Positions 8,501 through 16,529 of a stretch of 64,000 nucleotides of DNA are shown piece by piece. The stretch comes from Leifsonia sp. ALI-44-B (GTDB lineage: Bacteria; Actinomycetota; Actinomycetes; Actinomycetales; Microbacteriaceae), in the NCBI RefSeq assembly GCF_001984125.1, contig NZ_MTQL01000007.1:1550001-1614000 (forward strand). The letters run 5' to 3'. Every line of letters begins with the position of its first letter. Within the stretch, counting starts at the first letter, position 1. The position numbers and the translations under genes were made by a program. The notes beneath the pieces are model-generated. The model was not told where the DNA came from and made no database searches. It worked only from the letters and a program-made list of their open reading frames with translations.

Positions 8501-8878
8501 GTGGACGACAGACATGCCGCGCTCGGGCCCGCGCGGGCCTCAGAACACGAACGGGGTTCCGCAGCCGCGGAGTTCGCGGTGACGATGCCCGCCGTGCTTC
8601 TGGTTCTGGCCATGACGGTCGGAGCGTTGGGAGCCGCGGCGCATCAGGTGCGACTCGCGGATGCGGCCGCCGATGCCGCGCGCGCTCTCGGTCGTGGTGA
8701 GTCCGCTGCGGCCGCCGGGGCTCTCGCCGCGCGGGTCGCCCCGGGTTCCCAGCTCGCAACCTCTACCGATGGCGAACTCGTCTGCGCCGAGGTCGCGAAA
8801 GCCTGGGCGCTCCCCGGGGGCCGTGCAACCGGCATCCGACTGGTCGCCTACGCCTGTGCCCTCGGAGGCGGACGATGA
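8501..8878 (+). CDS. TadE-like minor pseudopilin
   Basis: The 125-residue product has a short polar N-terminus followed by RG|SAAAEF and a hydrophobic stretch VTMPAVLLVLAMTVGALGAA. The Gly, +5 Glu and Phe pattern is that of TadE-family pseudopilins. Family role: minor subunit of the Flp pilus tip or secreted part. The start chosen is GTG at 8501, two nucleotides after the pilin stop; an in-frame TTG at 8495, overlapping that stop, is the alternative. Two cysteines near the C-terminus (LVCAEV and AYACALG) could form a disulfide after export. Its stop overlaps the next ATG (ATGA). Confidence 0.83.
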   Translation: MDDRHAALGPARASEHERGSAAAEFAVTMPAVLLVLAMTVGALGAAAHQVRLADAAADAARALGRGESAAAAGALAARVAPGSQLATSTDGELVCAEVAKAWALPGGRATGIRLVAYACALGGGR

Positions 8879-9333
8879 ACGCGCTCCTCTGCAAGGTGAC
8901 GACACGCCGGTGCGTCACCGAGGGCCGACTGCATCAGCCCTCTCGCTCCCCGGCGGCAGCGCGGCAACCCGCCGACCTCAGTGGCTGCGGCGCGTGTGGT
9001 TCGTGTATTCGAGGTTCGGGCACGCTGCTGTCCGTCGCGTTGATCGCGTGTGGTGCGTCGATCACTGTGGCGCTCGCGGCGTCGAGCGGGGCCGCGCTGG
9101 CTCGACAGAACCTGATGCACGCCGCCGACGGATCGGCGCTCGCCGCCGCCGACTCCCGCAACGGCTTCTCGGATGCCGACCCCTGCGAAGCCGCCGCCCT
9201 CGTGGCTGCAGCGTACAACGCGCGCGTCTCGGTGTGTCATCCCTGCGACGACGCGATGTGCGTCGAAGTGAGCGATGCCTTCCTCGGAATCTCCTTCACG
9301 GCGCGAGCACGAGCGAGCGGGGTGGTCGCATGA
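8875..9333 (+). CDS. TadE/TadG-like exported protein of the tad locus (Rv3654c-like)
   Basis: Last gene of the tad operon, 152 residues, overlapping the previous gene by 4 bp. A cysteine-rich N-terminus of about 45 residues (SGCGACGSC) precedes RGSGTLLSVALIACGASITVALAASSGAA, a single hydrophobic segment. After it comes the QNLMHAADGSALAAAD block found in the Rv3654c family often labelled 'helicase/secretion neighborhood TadE-like'. The C-terminus has CHPCDD and another Cys, eight or more cysteines in all, which is unusual for a small pseudopilin. Probable envelope protein with pilus-associated function; the exact role is unknown. Confidence 0.8.
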   Translation: MNALLCKVTTRRCVTEGRLHQPSRSPAAARQPADLSGCGACGSCIRGSGTLLSVALIACGASITVALAASSGAALARQNLMHAADGSALAAADSRNGFSDADPCEAAALVAAAYNARVSVCHPCDDAMCVEVSDAFLGISFTARARASGVVA

Positions 9334-9356
9334 GCGGCCCGCCCGCGTTCACACGC

Positions 9357-9593
9357 TTAGGAGAAGTTCGTGGTGAGGAAGCGATACGCGACAGCGCTCG
9401 GCAGCGCCGAACCCGCCGACTCGAACTCCTGGCCCGCGGAGCGCGCATAAACATAGGTCTTGCCGCCAGCGGCCGGAATCTCGACCGTGGGCTTCGGCCG
9501 ACCGTCCTCCAAGAAGCCGGTTGCCACCGTGCGACCTTCGAGGGGTCCATCTGTGAGCTTGGCCGTGTACGTCGTCTTCGTCGTGTCACTCAT
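9357..9593 (-). CDS. Small uncharacterised protein
   Basis: A 78-residue protein transcribed against its neighbours, between the tad operon and topA. I do not recognise a named family. The sequence opens with MSDTTKTTYTAKLTDGPLEG, contains GFLEDGRPKPTVEIPAAGGKTYVYAR, and ends with a Tyr/Phe-rich tail; no membrane segment or signal peptide is visible. The composition fits a small cytoplasmic beta-rich protein. The start is taken at 9593, preceded by AAGAGG one nucleotide away, which is tighter than normal; an upstream in-frame ATG 33 nt earlier is possible. The codon use looks native, so it is probably a real conserved gene. Confidence 0.65.
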   Translation of the reverse strand: MSDTTKTTYTAKLTDGPLEGRTVATGFLEDGRPKPTVEIPAAGGKTYVYARSAGQEFESAGSALPSAVAYRFLTTNFS

Positions 9594-9694
9594 ACCTCTT
9601 ATTGTCCTCACAACCGAAACGGGCACAAGGGGTCAGTGTCGTTCGCGGCGGAATCACGCGGCAGCCGATTAGGTGGAGGCCCAGTGGGTGTGTG

Positions 9695-9700
9695 TATGGT
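9695..9700 (+). promoter_or_regulatory. Candidate -10 element of topA
   Basis: TATGGT lies 21 nt before the GTG start of topA, leaving a short leader that contains the ribosome-binding site GAGAGGAG 4 nt before the GTG. This supports the GTG start at 9722 over any upstream codon. Confidence 0.45.
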
Positions 9701-9721
9701 GTGGCTGACGAGAGGAGTCTG

Positions 9722-12604
9722 GTGACAGGCACAAAGAAGCTGGTCATCGTAGAGTCGCCCACCAAGATGAAGTCGATTGCCGGCTATCTGGGCGACGGAT
9801 ACGAGGTCCTGAGTTCGGTGGGGCACATTCGTGACCTGGCCGAGCCGAAGAACCTGCCCGCCGACCTGAAAAAGGGCGGCCTCGGCAAGTTCGCCGTCGA
9901 TGTCGACAACGGCTTCGAGCCGTACTACGTCGTGTCCGACAGCAAGAAGAAAACTGTCGCCGAACTCAAACGAGCCCTGAAAGACGCCGACGAGCTCTTG
10001 CTCGCCACCGATGAAGACCGCGAAGGCGAAGCAATCGCGTGGCACCTGCTCCAGGTCCTGAAGCCCAAAGTGCCCGTGCGCCGCATGGTCTTCCACGAGA
10101 TCACCAAAGATGCCATCCTCGCGGCCACCGACAACACGCGTGAGCTCGACGTCGCCCTGGTCGACGCGCAGGAGACGCGCCGCATCCTCGACCGCATCTA
10201 CGGATACGAGATCTCGCCCGTGCTCTGGCGCAAGGTCGGTCCCGCCCTCTCCGCCGGGCGCGTGCAATCCGCCGCCACCCGCCTCGTCGTCGACCGCGAG
10301 CGCGAACGCCTCGCCTTCACCGCGGCCAGCTACTGGGACCTCACGGCCCACGTCGCCGCCGACGACGCCACCCCATTCGAGGCACGTCTCGTGCGACTCG
10401 ACGGCGAACGCGTCGCGACCGGCCGCGACTACGACGACACCGGTGCGCTGAAGAGCAAGGCCGTTCCTCTCGACGAGGCCACCGCCACCAGCCTGGCCGC
10501 CGCGCTCTCGGCCCCCGGCACGCCGGTCCGCGTGAGCAAAGTCGAATCGAAGCCGTACTCGCGCCGCCCGGCGGCCCCCTTCACGACGTCGACGCTGCAG
10601 CAGGAGGCCGCGCGCAAGCTGCGGTTCTCGGCCCGTCAGACGATGAGCGTCGCCCAGTCGCTCTACGAAAACGGTTACATCACCTATATGCGAACCGACT
10701 CGGCATCGCTGTCGAGCCAGGCCATCAACGCGGCCCGTGCGCAGGCGACCAGCCTCTACGGCGCCGAGACGATCCCCGACAAGCCGCGTCAATACGCCGG
10801 CAAGTCCAAGAACGCGCAAGAGGCGCACGAGGCCATCAGGCCCTCCGGCGACACGTTCCGCACACCGTCGTCGCTCGCGTCGACCCTGCACGGCAACGAC
10901 TTCAAGCTCTACGACCTCATCTGGAAGCGCACCGTCGCCAGCCAGATGGCCGACGCCAAGGGGCAGACCGCCACGGTCACCATCGAAGCGACCGCCGACA
11001 AGGTCGCCGAGTTCACCGCATCCGGCACCGTGATCACGTTCCGCGGGTTCCTCAACGCCTACGAAGAGGGCCAGGACGAAGACCGCAACGCCGATGCCAG
11101 CGCCAAGGAAGCGAAGCTCCCGCCGCTGACCGAAGGCCAGCAGGTCGCCTTGCGCGATGTCGAGGCAAAGGGCCACGAGACCAGCCCGCCGCCCCGCTAC
11201 ACCGAAGCAAGCCTCGTCAAACAGCTCGAAGAGCTCGGCATCGGCCGACCTTCCACCTATGCGCAGACCATCGCGACGATCATGGATCGCGGATACGTCA
11301 CGCAACGTGGGCAGGCGCTCATCCCCAGCTGGATCGCGTTCAGCGTCGTGCGTCTGCTCGAGCAGCACTTCGGCGACCTCGTGCAGTACGACTTCACCGC
11401 TGCGATGGAAGAAGACCTCGACCGCATCGCCAACGGCAGCCAAGACCGCACGGCCTGGTTGCAGAACTTCTACTACGGCGGAGACGACCACACCGGCCTG
11501 CGCCAGGTCATCGACAACCTGGGCGAGATCGACGCGCGAGACATCAACTCCCTGCGCATCGACGACGACATCACCCTGCGCATCGGCAAGTACGGCCCCT
11601 ACCTCGAGGTGCCCGACCCCGACAACGCCGAAGGAACGCCGCGCCGCGTCAACATCCCCGAAGAACTCGCACCCGACGAGCTCACGCCGGCTAAGGCGCG
11701 CGAGCTGATCGACGCGCCCGTCATCGGTGACCGCGTTTTGGGCGTCAACCCCGAGAACGGCAAGCAGGTCGTCGCGAAGGACGGTCGCTTCGGCCCCTAC
11801 GTCACCGAGGTCGACCCCGAGCCCGCCGAAGGCGAAACTCCCGAAGCGGATGCCGCCACCGTCGACCAGGCCACCGGCGAAGTGCTCGACGGCGCCAAGA
11901 AACCCGCCAAGAAGAAGGCACCCGCCAAGAAAGCCGCCGAGAAGCCGCGCACCGCGTCCCTGTTCAAGTCGATGTCGCCCGAGACGATCGACTTCGATAC
12001 GGCCATGAAGCTGCTCAGCCTGCCCCGCGTGGTCGGCAACGACCCCGAGAGCGGCGAAGAGATCACGGCCCAGAACGGCCGCTACGGTCCCTACCTCAAG
12101 AAGGGCGCCGACACGCGTTCGCTCACGAGCGAGGACGAGATCTTCACGATCGACATCCCGGCAGCCGTCGAGCTCTACGCCCAGCCCAAATACGGTGCCA
12201 AGCGCGCCTCGAGCTCCCTGAAAGAGTTCGAGGCCGACCCCGAAAGCGGCAAGCCCATCAAGGTGAAGGACGGCCGATTCGGGCCCTACGTCACCGACGG
12301 CGTCACCAACGCGACCATCCCCAAGGCCGAATCGGTCGAAGAGATTACGTTCGACCGGGCCGTTCAGTTGCTCGCCGACAAGCGCGCAAAGGGTCCGGCC
12401 AAACCGCGGGCGAAGAAGGCTCCGGCCAAGAAGGCGCCCGCGAAGAAGGCACCCGCCAAGAAGCCGGCCGCTGCCAAGGCAACTGCTGCAAAGCCGACCG
12501 CTGCGAAGACGGCCGCTGCGAAAACGACTACGGCGAAAACGGCCACCGCGAAGGCACCGGCCAAGAAGCCCGCCGCCACGAAACCGGCCGCCGACGCGAC
12601 ATGA
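9722..12604 (+). CDS. topA: DNA topoisomerase I (type IA)
   Basis: Relaxes negatively supercoiled DNA by single-strand passage. The 960-residue protein begins VTGTKKLVIVESPTKMKSI, the Toprim domain, with the acidic DEDREGEAIAWHL motif near residue 97. The active-site tyrosine lies in YITYMRTDS near residue 320, followed by SRPSTYA-like GIGRPSTYAQTI. The C-terminus has several repeats with GRFGPYV or GRYGPYL (near residues 620, 690, 785 and 855), the zinc-free type seen in actinobacteria. The last 90 or so residues are Lys/Ala/Pro-rich (KKAPAKK repeats), a disordered basic tail expected to bind DNA or RNA polymerase. It overlaps tmk by 4 bp. The GTG start is supported by GAGGAG. Confidence 0.96.
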   Translation: MTGTKKLVIVESPTKMKSIAGYLGDGYEVLSSVGHIRDLAEPKNLPADLKKGGLGKFAVDVDNGFEPYYVVSDSKKKTVAELKRALKDADELLLATDEDREGEAIAWHLLQVLKPKVPVRRMVFHEITKDAILAATDNTRELDVALVDAQETRRILDRIYGYEISPVLWRKVGPALSAGRVQSAATRLVVDRERERLAFTAASYWDLTAHVAADDATPFEARLVRLDGERVATGRDYDDTGALKSKAVPLDEATATSLAAALSAPGTPVRVSKVESKPYSRRPAAPFTTSTLQQEAARKLRFSARQTMSVAQSLYENGYITYMRTDSASLSSQAINAARAQATSLYGAETIPDKPRQYAGKSKNAQEAHEAIRPSGDTFRTPSSLASTLHGNDFKLYDLIWKRTVASQMADAKGQTATVTIEATADKVAEFTASGTVITFRGFLNAYEEGQDEDRNADASAKEAKLPPLTEGQQVALRDVEAKGHETSPPPRYTEASLVKQLEELGIGRPSTYAQTIATIMDRGYVTQRGQALIPSWIAFSVVRLLEQHFGDLVQYDFTAAMEEDLDRIANGSQDRTAWLQNFYYGGDDHTGLRQVIDNLGEIDARDINSLRIDDDITLRIGKYGPYLEVPDPDNAEGTPRRVNIPEELAPDELTPAKARELIDAPVIGDRVLGVNPENGKQVVAKDGRFGPYVTEVDPEPAEGETPEADAATVDQATGEVLDGAKKPAKKKAPAKKAAEKPRTASLFKSMSPETIDFDTAMKLLSLPRVVGNDPESGEEITAQNGRYGPYLKKGADTRSLTSEDEIFTIDIPAAVELYAQPKYGAKRASSSLKEFEADPESGKPIKVKDGRFGPYVTDGVTNATIPKAESVEEITFDRAVQLLADKRAKGPAKPRAKKAPAKKAPAKKAPAKKPAAAKATAAKPTAAKTAAAKTTTAKTATAKAPAKKPAATKPAADAT

Positions 12605-13236
12605 GCGAGCGACCGCATCCCGGCCTCTTCGTAACGATCGAAGGAGGGGACGGCTCGGGTAAATCGACCCAGGCCGCCCTCCTCGAGCAGTGGCTGACCG
12701 ATGAGGGGTACACCGTCGTTCGCACGCGCGAACCCGGCGGCACCGAGGTCGGATTGCTGCTGCGCGAGATCGTTCTGCACCACCGAGGAGACATCCCCCC
12801 GCGCGCCGAGGCGCTCCTCTACGCCGCCGACCGTGCTCAACACGTGGCCACGCTCGTCCGGCCCGCCCTGCAACGCGGAGACATCGTCCTGCAAGACCGG
12901 TACATCGACTCCTCGGTCGCCTATCAGGGTGCCGGGCGCACGCTCGGGGGCGAAGAGATCCGCGCGCTGTCCGACTGGGCGACCGACGGCTTGGCGCCCG
13001 ACGTCACGCTGCTCCTCGACCTCGACGAAGAAACCGCACGGGCCAGGATGGGGGCCACCGAACGCCGGTTCGACCGCCTCGAGGCCGAGAAGCAGGACTT
13101 CCACCGCCGGGTCCGCGGAGCCTTCCTCGCCATCGCCGACAACGAGCCCGAGCGGGTCGCCGTGATCGACGCGGCCGAACCCGTCGAACTCGTCGCCGAG
13201 ACGATCGCCGCACGCATCCGCCCGCTCCTCCCGTAG
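12601..13236 (+). CDS. tmk: Thymidylate kinase
   Basis: Phosphorylates dTMP to dTDP for DNA synthesis. The 211-residue product has the P-loop EGGDGSGKSTQ near residue 15, the DRY-like LQDRYIDSSVAYQG near residue 98, and the lid-region RMGATERRFDRLEAE. The TREPGGTEVG motif near residue 42 is diagnostic. The ATG overlaps the topA stop (ATGA), so the two are co-translated. Length and motifs are complete. Confidence 0.96.
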   Translation: MSERPHPGLFVTIEGGDGSGKSTQAALLEQWLTDEGYTVVRTREPGGTEVGLLLREIVLHHRGDIPPRAEALLYAADRAQHVATLVRPALQRGDIVLQDRYIDSSVAYQGAGRTLGGEEIRALSDWATDGLAPDVTLLLDLDEETARARMGATERRFDRLEAEKQDFHRRVRGAFLAIADNEPERVAVIDAAEPVELVAETIAARIRPLLP

Positions 13237-13272
13237 GGCTGCCCCGCCGCCAGCATCCGCCCGCTCCTCCCG
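13214..13272 (+). repeat. Duplicated 20-bp segment at the 3' end of tmk
   Basis: The 20-nt sequence at 13214-13233, the last codons of tmk, recurs exactly at 13253-13272 after the stop. A degenerate third copy begins near 13328. The gap of about 200 bp between tmk and holB is made largely of these GC-rich repeats. No function is evident; it looks like a decayed local duplication. Confidence 0.75.
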
Positions 13273-13423
13273 GAGCGCTCTGGTGCCACACGCAGTCGGC
13301 TGCTCTTCCCGTGGAGCCGCGCCGCCAGCATCTGCCCGTTCGGCCGGGGGTGAGCTCGCGCGCAGCCGGCTCCTGTGGCCGGGGCCGCTGAGGTGACGCC
13401 CGCCGGTTGTCGGAGGCCGCCGG

Positions 13424-13429
13424 TAAGGT
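13424..13429 (+). promoter_or_regulatory. -10 element giving a leaderless holB transcript
   Basis: TAAGGT ends exactly 6 nt before the GTG of holB, so transcription should start at or within one base of the start codon. No Shine-Dalgarno is present, which supports the GTG at 13436 as the true start. Confidence 0.5.
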
Positions 13430-13435
13430 GGAACC

Positions 13436-14563
13436 GTGGGAGCTTGGGACGACATCATCGGGCAGACGGACGCCGTCGAGCTGTTGACCGACGCCAGCCA
13501 GAACCCGCAAGCCATGACGCACGCCTGGCTCATCACGGGGCCTCCGGGCTCCGGGCGTTCCAACCTGGCCTATGCCTTCGCCAAAGCCCTGCTCAGCCGT
13601 GTGCCGGGCGGTGACGAGCAGACCGACCAGCAGGTCGACGCGCGTACGCATCCCGATCTGACGTCGCTGTCGACGAGCAAGGTAATTATCTCGATCGACG
13701 AAGTGCGGCACCTCGTCACGGGTGCGTCCTACGCGCCCTCGGTCGGCCGCTACCGCGTGCTCGTCGTCGAAGACGCCGACCGCATGGCCGAGCGCACCTC
13801 CAACGTGCTCCTCAAAGCCCTCGAAGAGCCGCCCGAGCGCACCGTGTGGATTTTGTGCGCGCCCAGCGAAGCCGACCTCATTCCCACCATCCGGTCGCGC
13901 GTCCGCAGCGTGCGGTTGCGCGTGCCCGACGTGACCGAAGTGGCCGCGCTCCTGCAGCGCCGCGACGGCGTGGACGCCGAGACGGCCGAGCGCGCCGCCC
14001 GGCACGCCCAGAACCACATCGGCATGGCACACCGGCTCGCCACCGACGAGACCGCACGTCAGCGGCGCGAAGAGACCCTTCGAGTGGCGCTGACCGTGCG
14101 CACCGTCTCGGACGCCGTCGTGGGGGCGGCCACGCTACTCGAGCTCGCCGGCTCCGACGCGAGTGCCTACACCGAGCAACGCGACGCCGAAGAACGCGAA
14201 CACGCGCTGCGCTCGCTGGGCATCGAACCCGGCAAACCCGTTCCGCCCGCCCTACGCGCACAGATCCGCGGCCTCGAAGAAGAACAGAAGCGCCGCGCCA
14301 CCCGCAGCCTGCGCGACGGCATCGACCGCATCCTCGTCGACCTGCAATCGGTCTATCGCGACATCGCGCTGCTGCAATTCGGCATCGACGACACCATCAT
14401 CAATCGCGAGCTGTTGCCGCACCTGCGACAATCAGCACAATCGTCGAGCCAGGCCAGCACCATGGCCACACTCGACGCCATCGCCACCGCCCGCCACCGC
14501 ATAGAGGGGAACGTCGCACCGGCACTGGCCCTCGAAGCCATGCTGGTCGCGGCACAACGCTGA
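13436..14563 (+). CDS. holB: DNA polymerase III clamp-loader subunit delta'
   Basis: Part of the clamp loader that places the beta sliding clamp on DNA. The 375-residue protein starts MGAWDDIIGQTDAVE and has a degenerate P-loop GPPGSGRS near residue 36 (Arg where active ATPases have Lys), as expected for delta'. Further motifs are SIDEVRHL near residue 87, VVEDADRM (Walker B-like), NVLLKALEEPPERTVWILCA with SEADLIPTIRSR. The zinc-module cysteines of DnaX are missing, which separates it from tau/gamma. The C-terminal half is helical (Arg/Glu/Ala-rich). It follows topA-tmk in a conserved order and is coupled to the next gene by a single intervening base. Confidence 0.92.
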   Translation: MGAWDDIIGQTDAVELLTDASQNPQAMTHAWLITGPPGSGRSNLAYAFAKALLSRVPGGDEQTDQQVDARTHPDLTSLSTSKVIISIDEVRHLVTGASYAPSVGRYRVLVVEDADRMAERTSNVLLKALEEPPERTVWILCAPSEADLIPTIRSRVRSVRLRVPDVTEVAALLQRRDGVDAETAERAARHAQNHIGMAHRLATDETARQRREETLRVALTVRTVSDAVVGAATLLELAGSDASAYTEQRDAEEREHALRSLGIEPGKPVPPALRAQIRGLEEEQKRRATRSLRDGIDRILVDLQSVYRDIALLQFGIDDTIINRELLPHLRQSAQSSSQASTMATLDAIATARHRIEGNVAPALALEAMLVAAQR

Positions 14564-14564
14564 C

Positions 14565-14609
14565 ATGAATAACGACGACATGGGCAACGACGACATGGGT
14601 AACGACGAC
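14565..14609 (+). repeat. Three tandem 15-bp repeats at the start of the hydrolase gene, each with an in-frame ATG
   Basis: Three consecutive 15-nt units of the form ATG-(AAT/GGC/GGT)-AAC-GAC-GAC encode M(N/G)NDD three times. A fourth ATG (MDKTD) follows. Every unit offers a start codon in frame, so repeat number can change without disturbing the reading frame. Confidence 0.85.
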
Positions 14610-16286
14610 ATGGACAAGACCGACAGGCACCAGGCCGAGCAGAACGCGCCGGGCGACAGCAGCACCCCGCAGAGCTCCACGCCGTGGGAACTCGCTGCCG
14701 CCGAGGTATCCGTCGCGGGTCGACGCCCCCGCCGCTCGGTGCGCCGCCGCGCCGCGAGCGTCGTCGCCACCGTCACGGTCGCCGCCCTCGCCCTGAGCGG
14801 CTGCGTCACGGCCTTCCTGCCGGGGGACCGCAACGGCGGAGGCAGCAGCACATCCACGCCCGTAGCCGAAGACGTGGCCGCCGATCTGAAGCCCTTCTAC
14901 GAGCAAACCCTCACCTGGAAGAGCTGCGAGGGCGGCGAGCTCGAATGCACCACCTTCGACACGCCCGAGAACTGGGATGACCCCGCGGCTGGTTCGGTCG
15001 AGATCGCCGCCGTGCGCTCCCGAGCCACCGGTTCCGACCGCGTCGGTTCGCTGCTCGTCAACCCCGGCGGGCCCGGCGGCTCCGGCTACGACTTCGTCGC
15101 AGACAGCCTCGACTTCGCCACCGACCAGAAGCTGCAAGAGTCCTTCGACGTCGTCGGCTTCGACCCCCGCGGCGTCGGCCGGTCGACACCCGTCACCTGC
15201 TTCGACCCGGAAGGGCTCGACGCCTACCTCTACGACATCCCGGCCAACGCGCGCGGAACAGAAGCCTGGCAGCAGGAGAGCGCCCAGAGCGCCACCGACT
15301 TCGGCAAGGCCTGCGCCGACAACACGGGCGACTTCCTGCACTACGTGAACACCGTGCAATCGGCCCACGACATGGACCTGCTGCGCGCCCTCGTCGGCGA
15401 CAGCAAGCTCTACTACCTCGGCTACTCCTACGGCACCTTCCTCGGCGCCACCTACGCCGAACTCTTCCCCGACAAGGTCGGTCGCCTCGTGCTCGACGGC
15501 GCCATCGACCCGTCGGTCAGCAACTTCGAGGTCACCAAGACGCAGTCGATCGGCTTCGAGAACGCCCTCAAGGCCTACCTCGAGAGCTGCCTCGGCGGCT
15601 CGGATTGCCCCTTTACCGGGTCGGTCGATCAGGCCATGACCCAGATCCGGGCGCTGCTCGAATCCGTCGACAAGACGCCCATCCGCAACTCCGACGGGCG
15701 CATGCTCGGCTCGGGCACGCTCGTCACCGCGATCATCTACCCGCTCTACTCGCAGTCCAGCTGGAGCTACCTCACCCAGATGTTCGACGACGTCATGAAG
15801 GGTTCCGCCAGCGTCGCCTTCACACTCGCCGACGGGTACAACGGGCGCAACCCCGACGGCACCTACGCCGACAACTCCACCGAATCGTTCACGGCCTACA
15901 ACTGCCTCGACTATACCTACGACGCCGACCCGGCCGTCATGGCCGAGCAGGCCGCCGAGATCGAGAAGGCCGCCCCCGTCATCGGCAGCTACATGACCTA
16001 CGGCGACATCGGATGCGCCAACTGGCCCTACACCGACGGCGCCGAGCGAGCCGCCATCAACGCCCCCGGCGCCCCGCCCATCATGGTCGTCGGCACCACC
16101 AATGACCCGGCAACGCCCTACGAATGGGCCGTCTCGCTCGCCGATCAGCTCGAAAGCGGATTCCTCCTCACCTACGAAGGCGAGGGGCACACGGGGTACA
16201 ACAAGGGCTCCGAATGCGTGGACAATGCCGTGGACGACTATCTGGTCAATGGCACCGCGTTGACCTCCGATCCGAAATGCACCTGA
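14565..16286 (+). CDS. Secreted lipoprotein alpha/beta hydrolase, tripeptidyl-aminopeptidase-like
   Basis: Family function: extracytoplasmic serine peptidase or esterase (SlpD/SlpE, CaeA-like). The 573-residue protein has a cytoplasmic Asn/Asp/Gln-rich head of about 65 residues, an Arg-rich stretch, a hydrophobic segment and lipobox LSGC near residue 85, after which it should be lipid-anchored. The catalytic fold shows the oxyanion motif NPGGPGGSGYDF near residue 166, DPRGVGRS, the nucleophile elbow GYSYGTFLGA near residue 287, DGAIDPS, and a C-terminal TAP-like domain with VGTTNDPATPYEWA and the GEGHTGY histidine near residue 545. Cys pairs are consistent with export. It begins one base after the holB stop. 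The repeated starts leave the exact N-terminus uncertain; substrate unknown. Confidence 0.87.
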   Translation: MNNDDMGNDDMGNDDMDKTDRHQAEQNAPGDSSTPQSSTPWELAAAEVSVAGRRPRRSVRRRAASVVATVTVAALALSGCVTAFLPGDRNGGGSSTSTPVAEDVAADLKPFYEQTLTWKSCEGGELECTTFDTPENWDDPAAGSVEIAAVRSRATGSDRVGSLLVNPGGPGGSGYDFVADSLDFATDQKLQESFDVVGFDPRGVGRSTPVTCFDPEGLDAYLYDIPANARGTEAWQQESAQSATDFGKACADNTGDFLHYVNTVQSAHDMDLLRALVGDSKLYYLGYSYGTFLGATYAELFPDKVGRLVLDGAIDPSVSNFEVTKTQSIGFENALKAYLESCLGGSDCPFTGSVDQAMTQIRALLESVDKTPIRNSDGRMLGSGTLVTAIIYPLYSQSSWSYLTQMFDDVMKGSASVAFTLADGYNGRNPDGTYADNSTESFTAYNCLDYTYDADPAVMAEQAAEIEKAAPVIGSYMTYGDIGCANWPYTDGAERAAINAPGAPPIMVVGTTNDPATPYEWAVSLADQLESGFLLTYEGEGHTGYNKGSECVDNAVDDYLVNGTALTSDPKCT

Positions 16287-16323
16287 TCAACAAATAAATG
16301 ACACGCGCATGACCGCGGCGGGG

Positions 16324-16350
16324 CTGGGCCCGATTCACACTCGGGCCCAG
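16324..16350 (+). terminator. Stem-loop after the hydrolase gene
   Basis: A perfect 10-bp inverted repeat (CTGGGCCCGA) with a 7-nt loop lies 37 bp after the stop codon. It is followed by AAACC rather than a T-run, so it is a stem-loop of probable termination function rather than a canonical terminator. Confidence 0.45.
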
Positions 16351-16406
16351 AAACCGCTAAGATCATTCCTTGTGTTGCCGTACACGCGAAAGCGAACGGC
16401 AAACAC

Positions 16407-16482
16407 GCCGCCCTAGCTCAGTCGGCAGAGCGATTCACTCGTAATGAATAGGTCAGGGGTTCGATTCCCCTGGGCGGCTCCA
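16407..16482 (+). tRNA. tRNA-Thr (anticodon CGT)
   Basis: The 76-nt cloverleaf has a 7-bp acceptor stem GCCGCCC/GGGCGGC, D arm GCTC/GAGC, anticodon stem ATTCA/TGAAT around loop CTCGTAA (anticodon CGT, reading ACG), T arm AGGGG/CCCCT with TTCGATT, discriminator T and an encoded CCA. It stands alone, with TAAGAT about 45 nt upstream as a possible -10. Confidence 0.96.
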
Positions 16483-16517
16483 CTTCTTCACCCCTCGTGC
16501 GGCCCACGTACAAGCAC

Positions 16518-16523
16518 TAAGCT
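16518..16523 (+). promoter_or_regulatory. -10 element giving a leaderless oxidoreductase transcript
   Basis: TAAGCT ends 6 nt before the GTG start of the Gfo/Idh/MocA gene and there is no ribosome-binding site, indicating a leaderless mRNA starting at the GTG. Confidence 0.5.
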
Positions 16524-16529
16524 GGCGCC

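Noticed and set aside
14400-16190. A 596-codon minus-strand frame opposite the secreted hydrolase
   Set aside because: The plus strand has lipobox, nucleophile elbow and catalytic His. The reverse frame is low-complexity Gly/Val and has no ribosome site.
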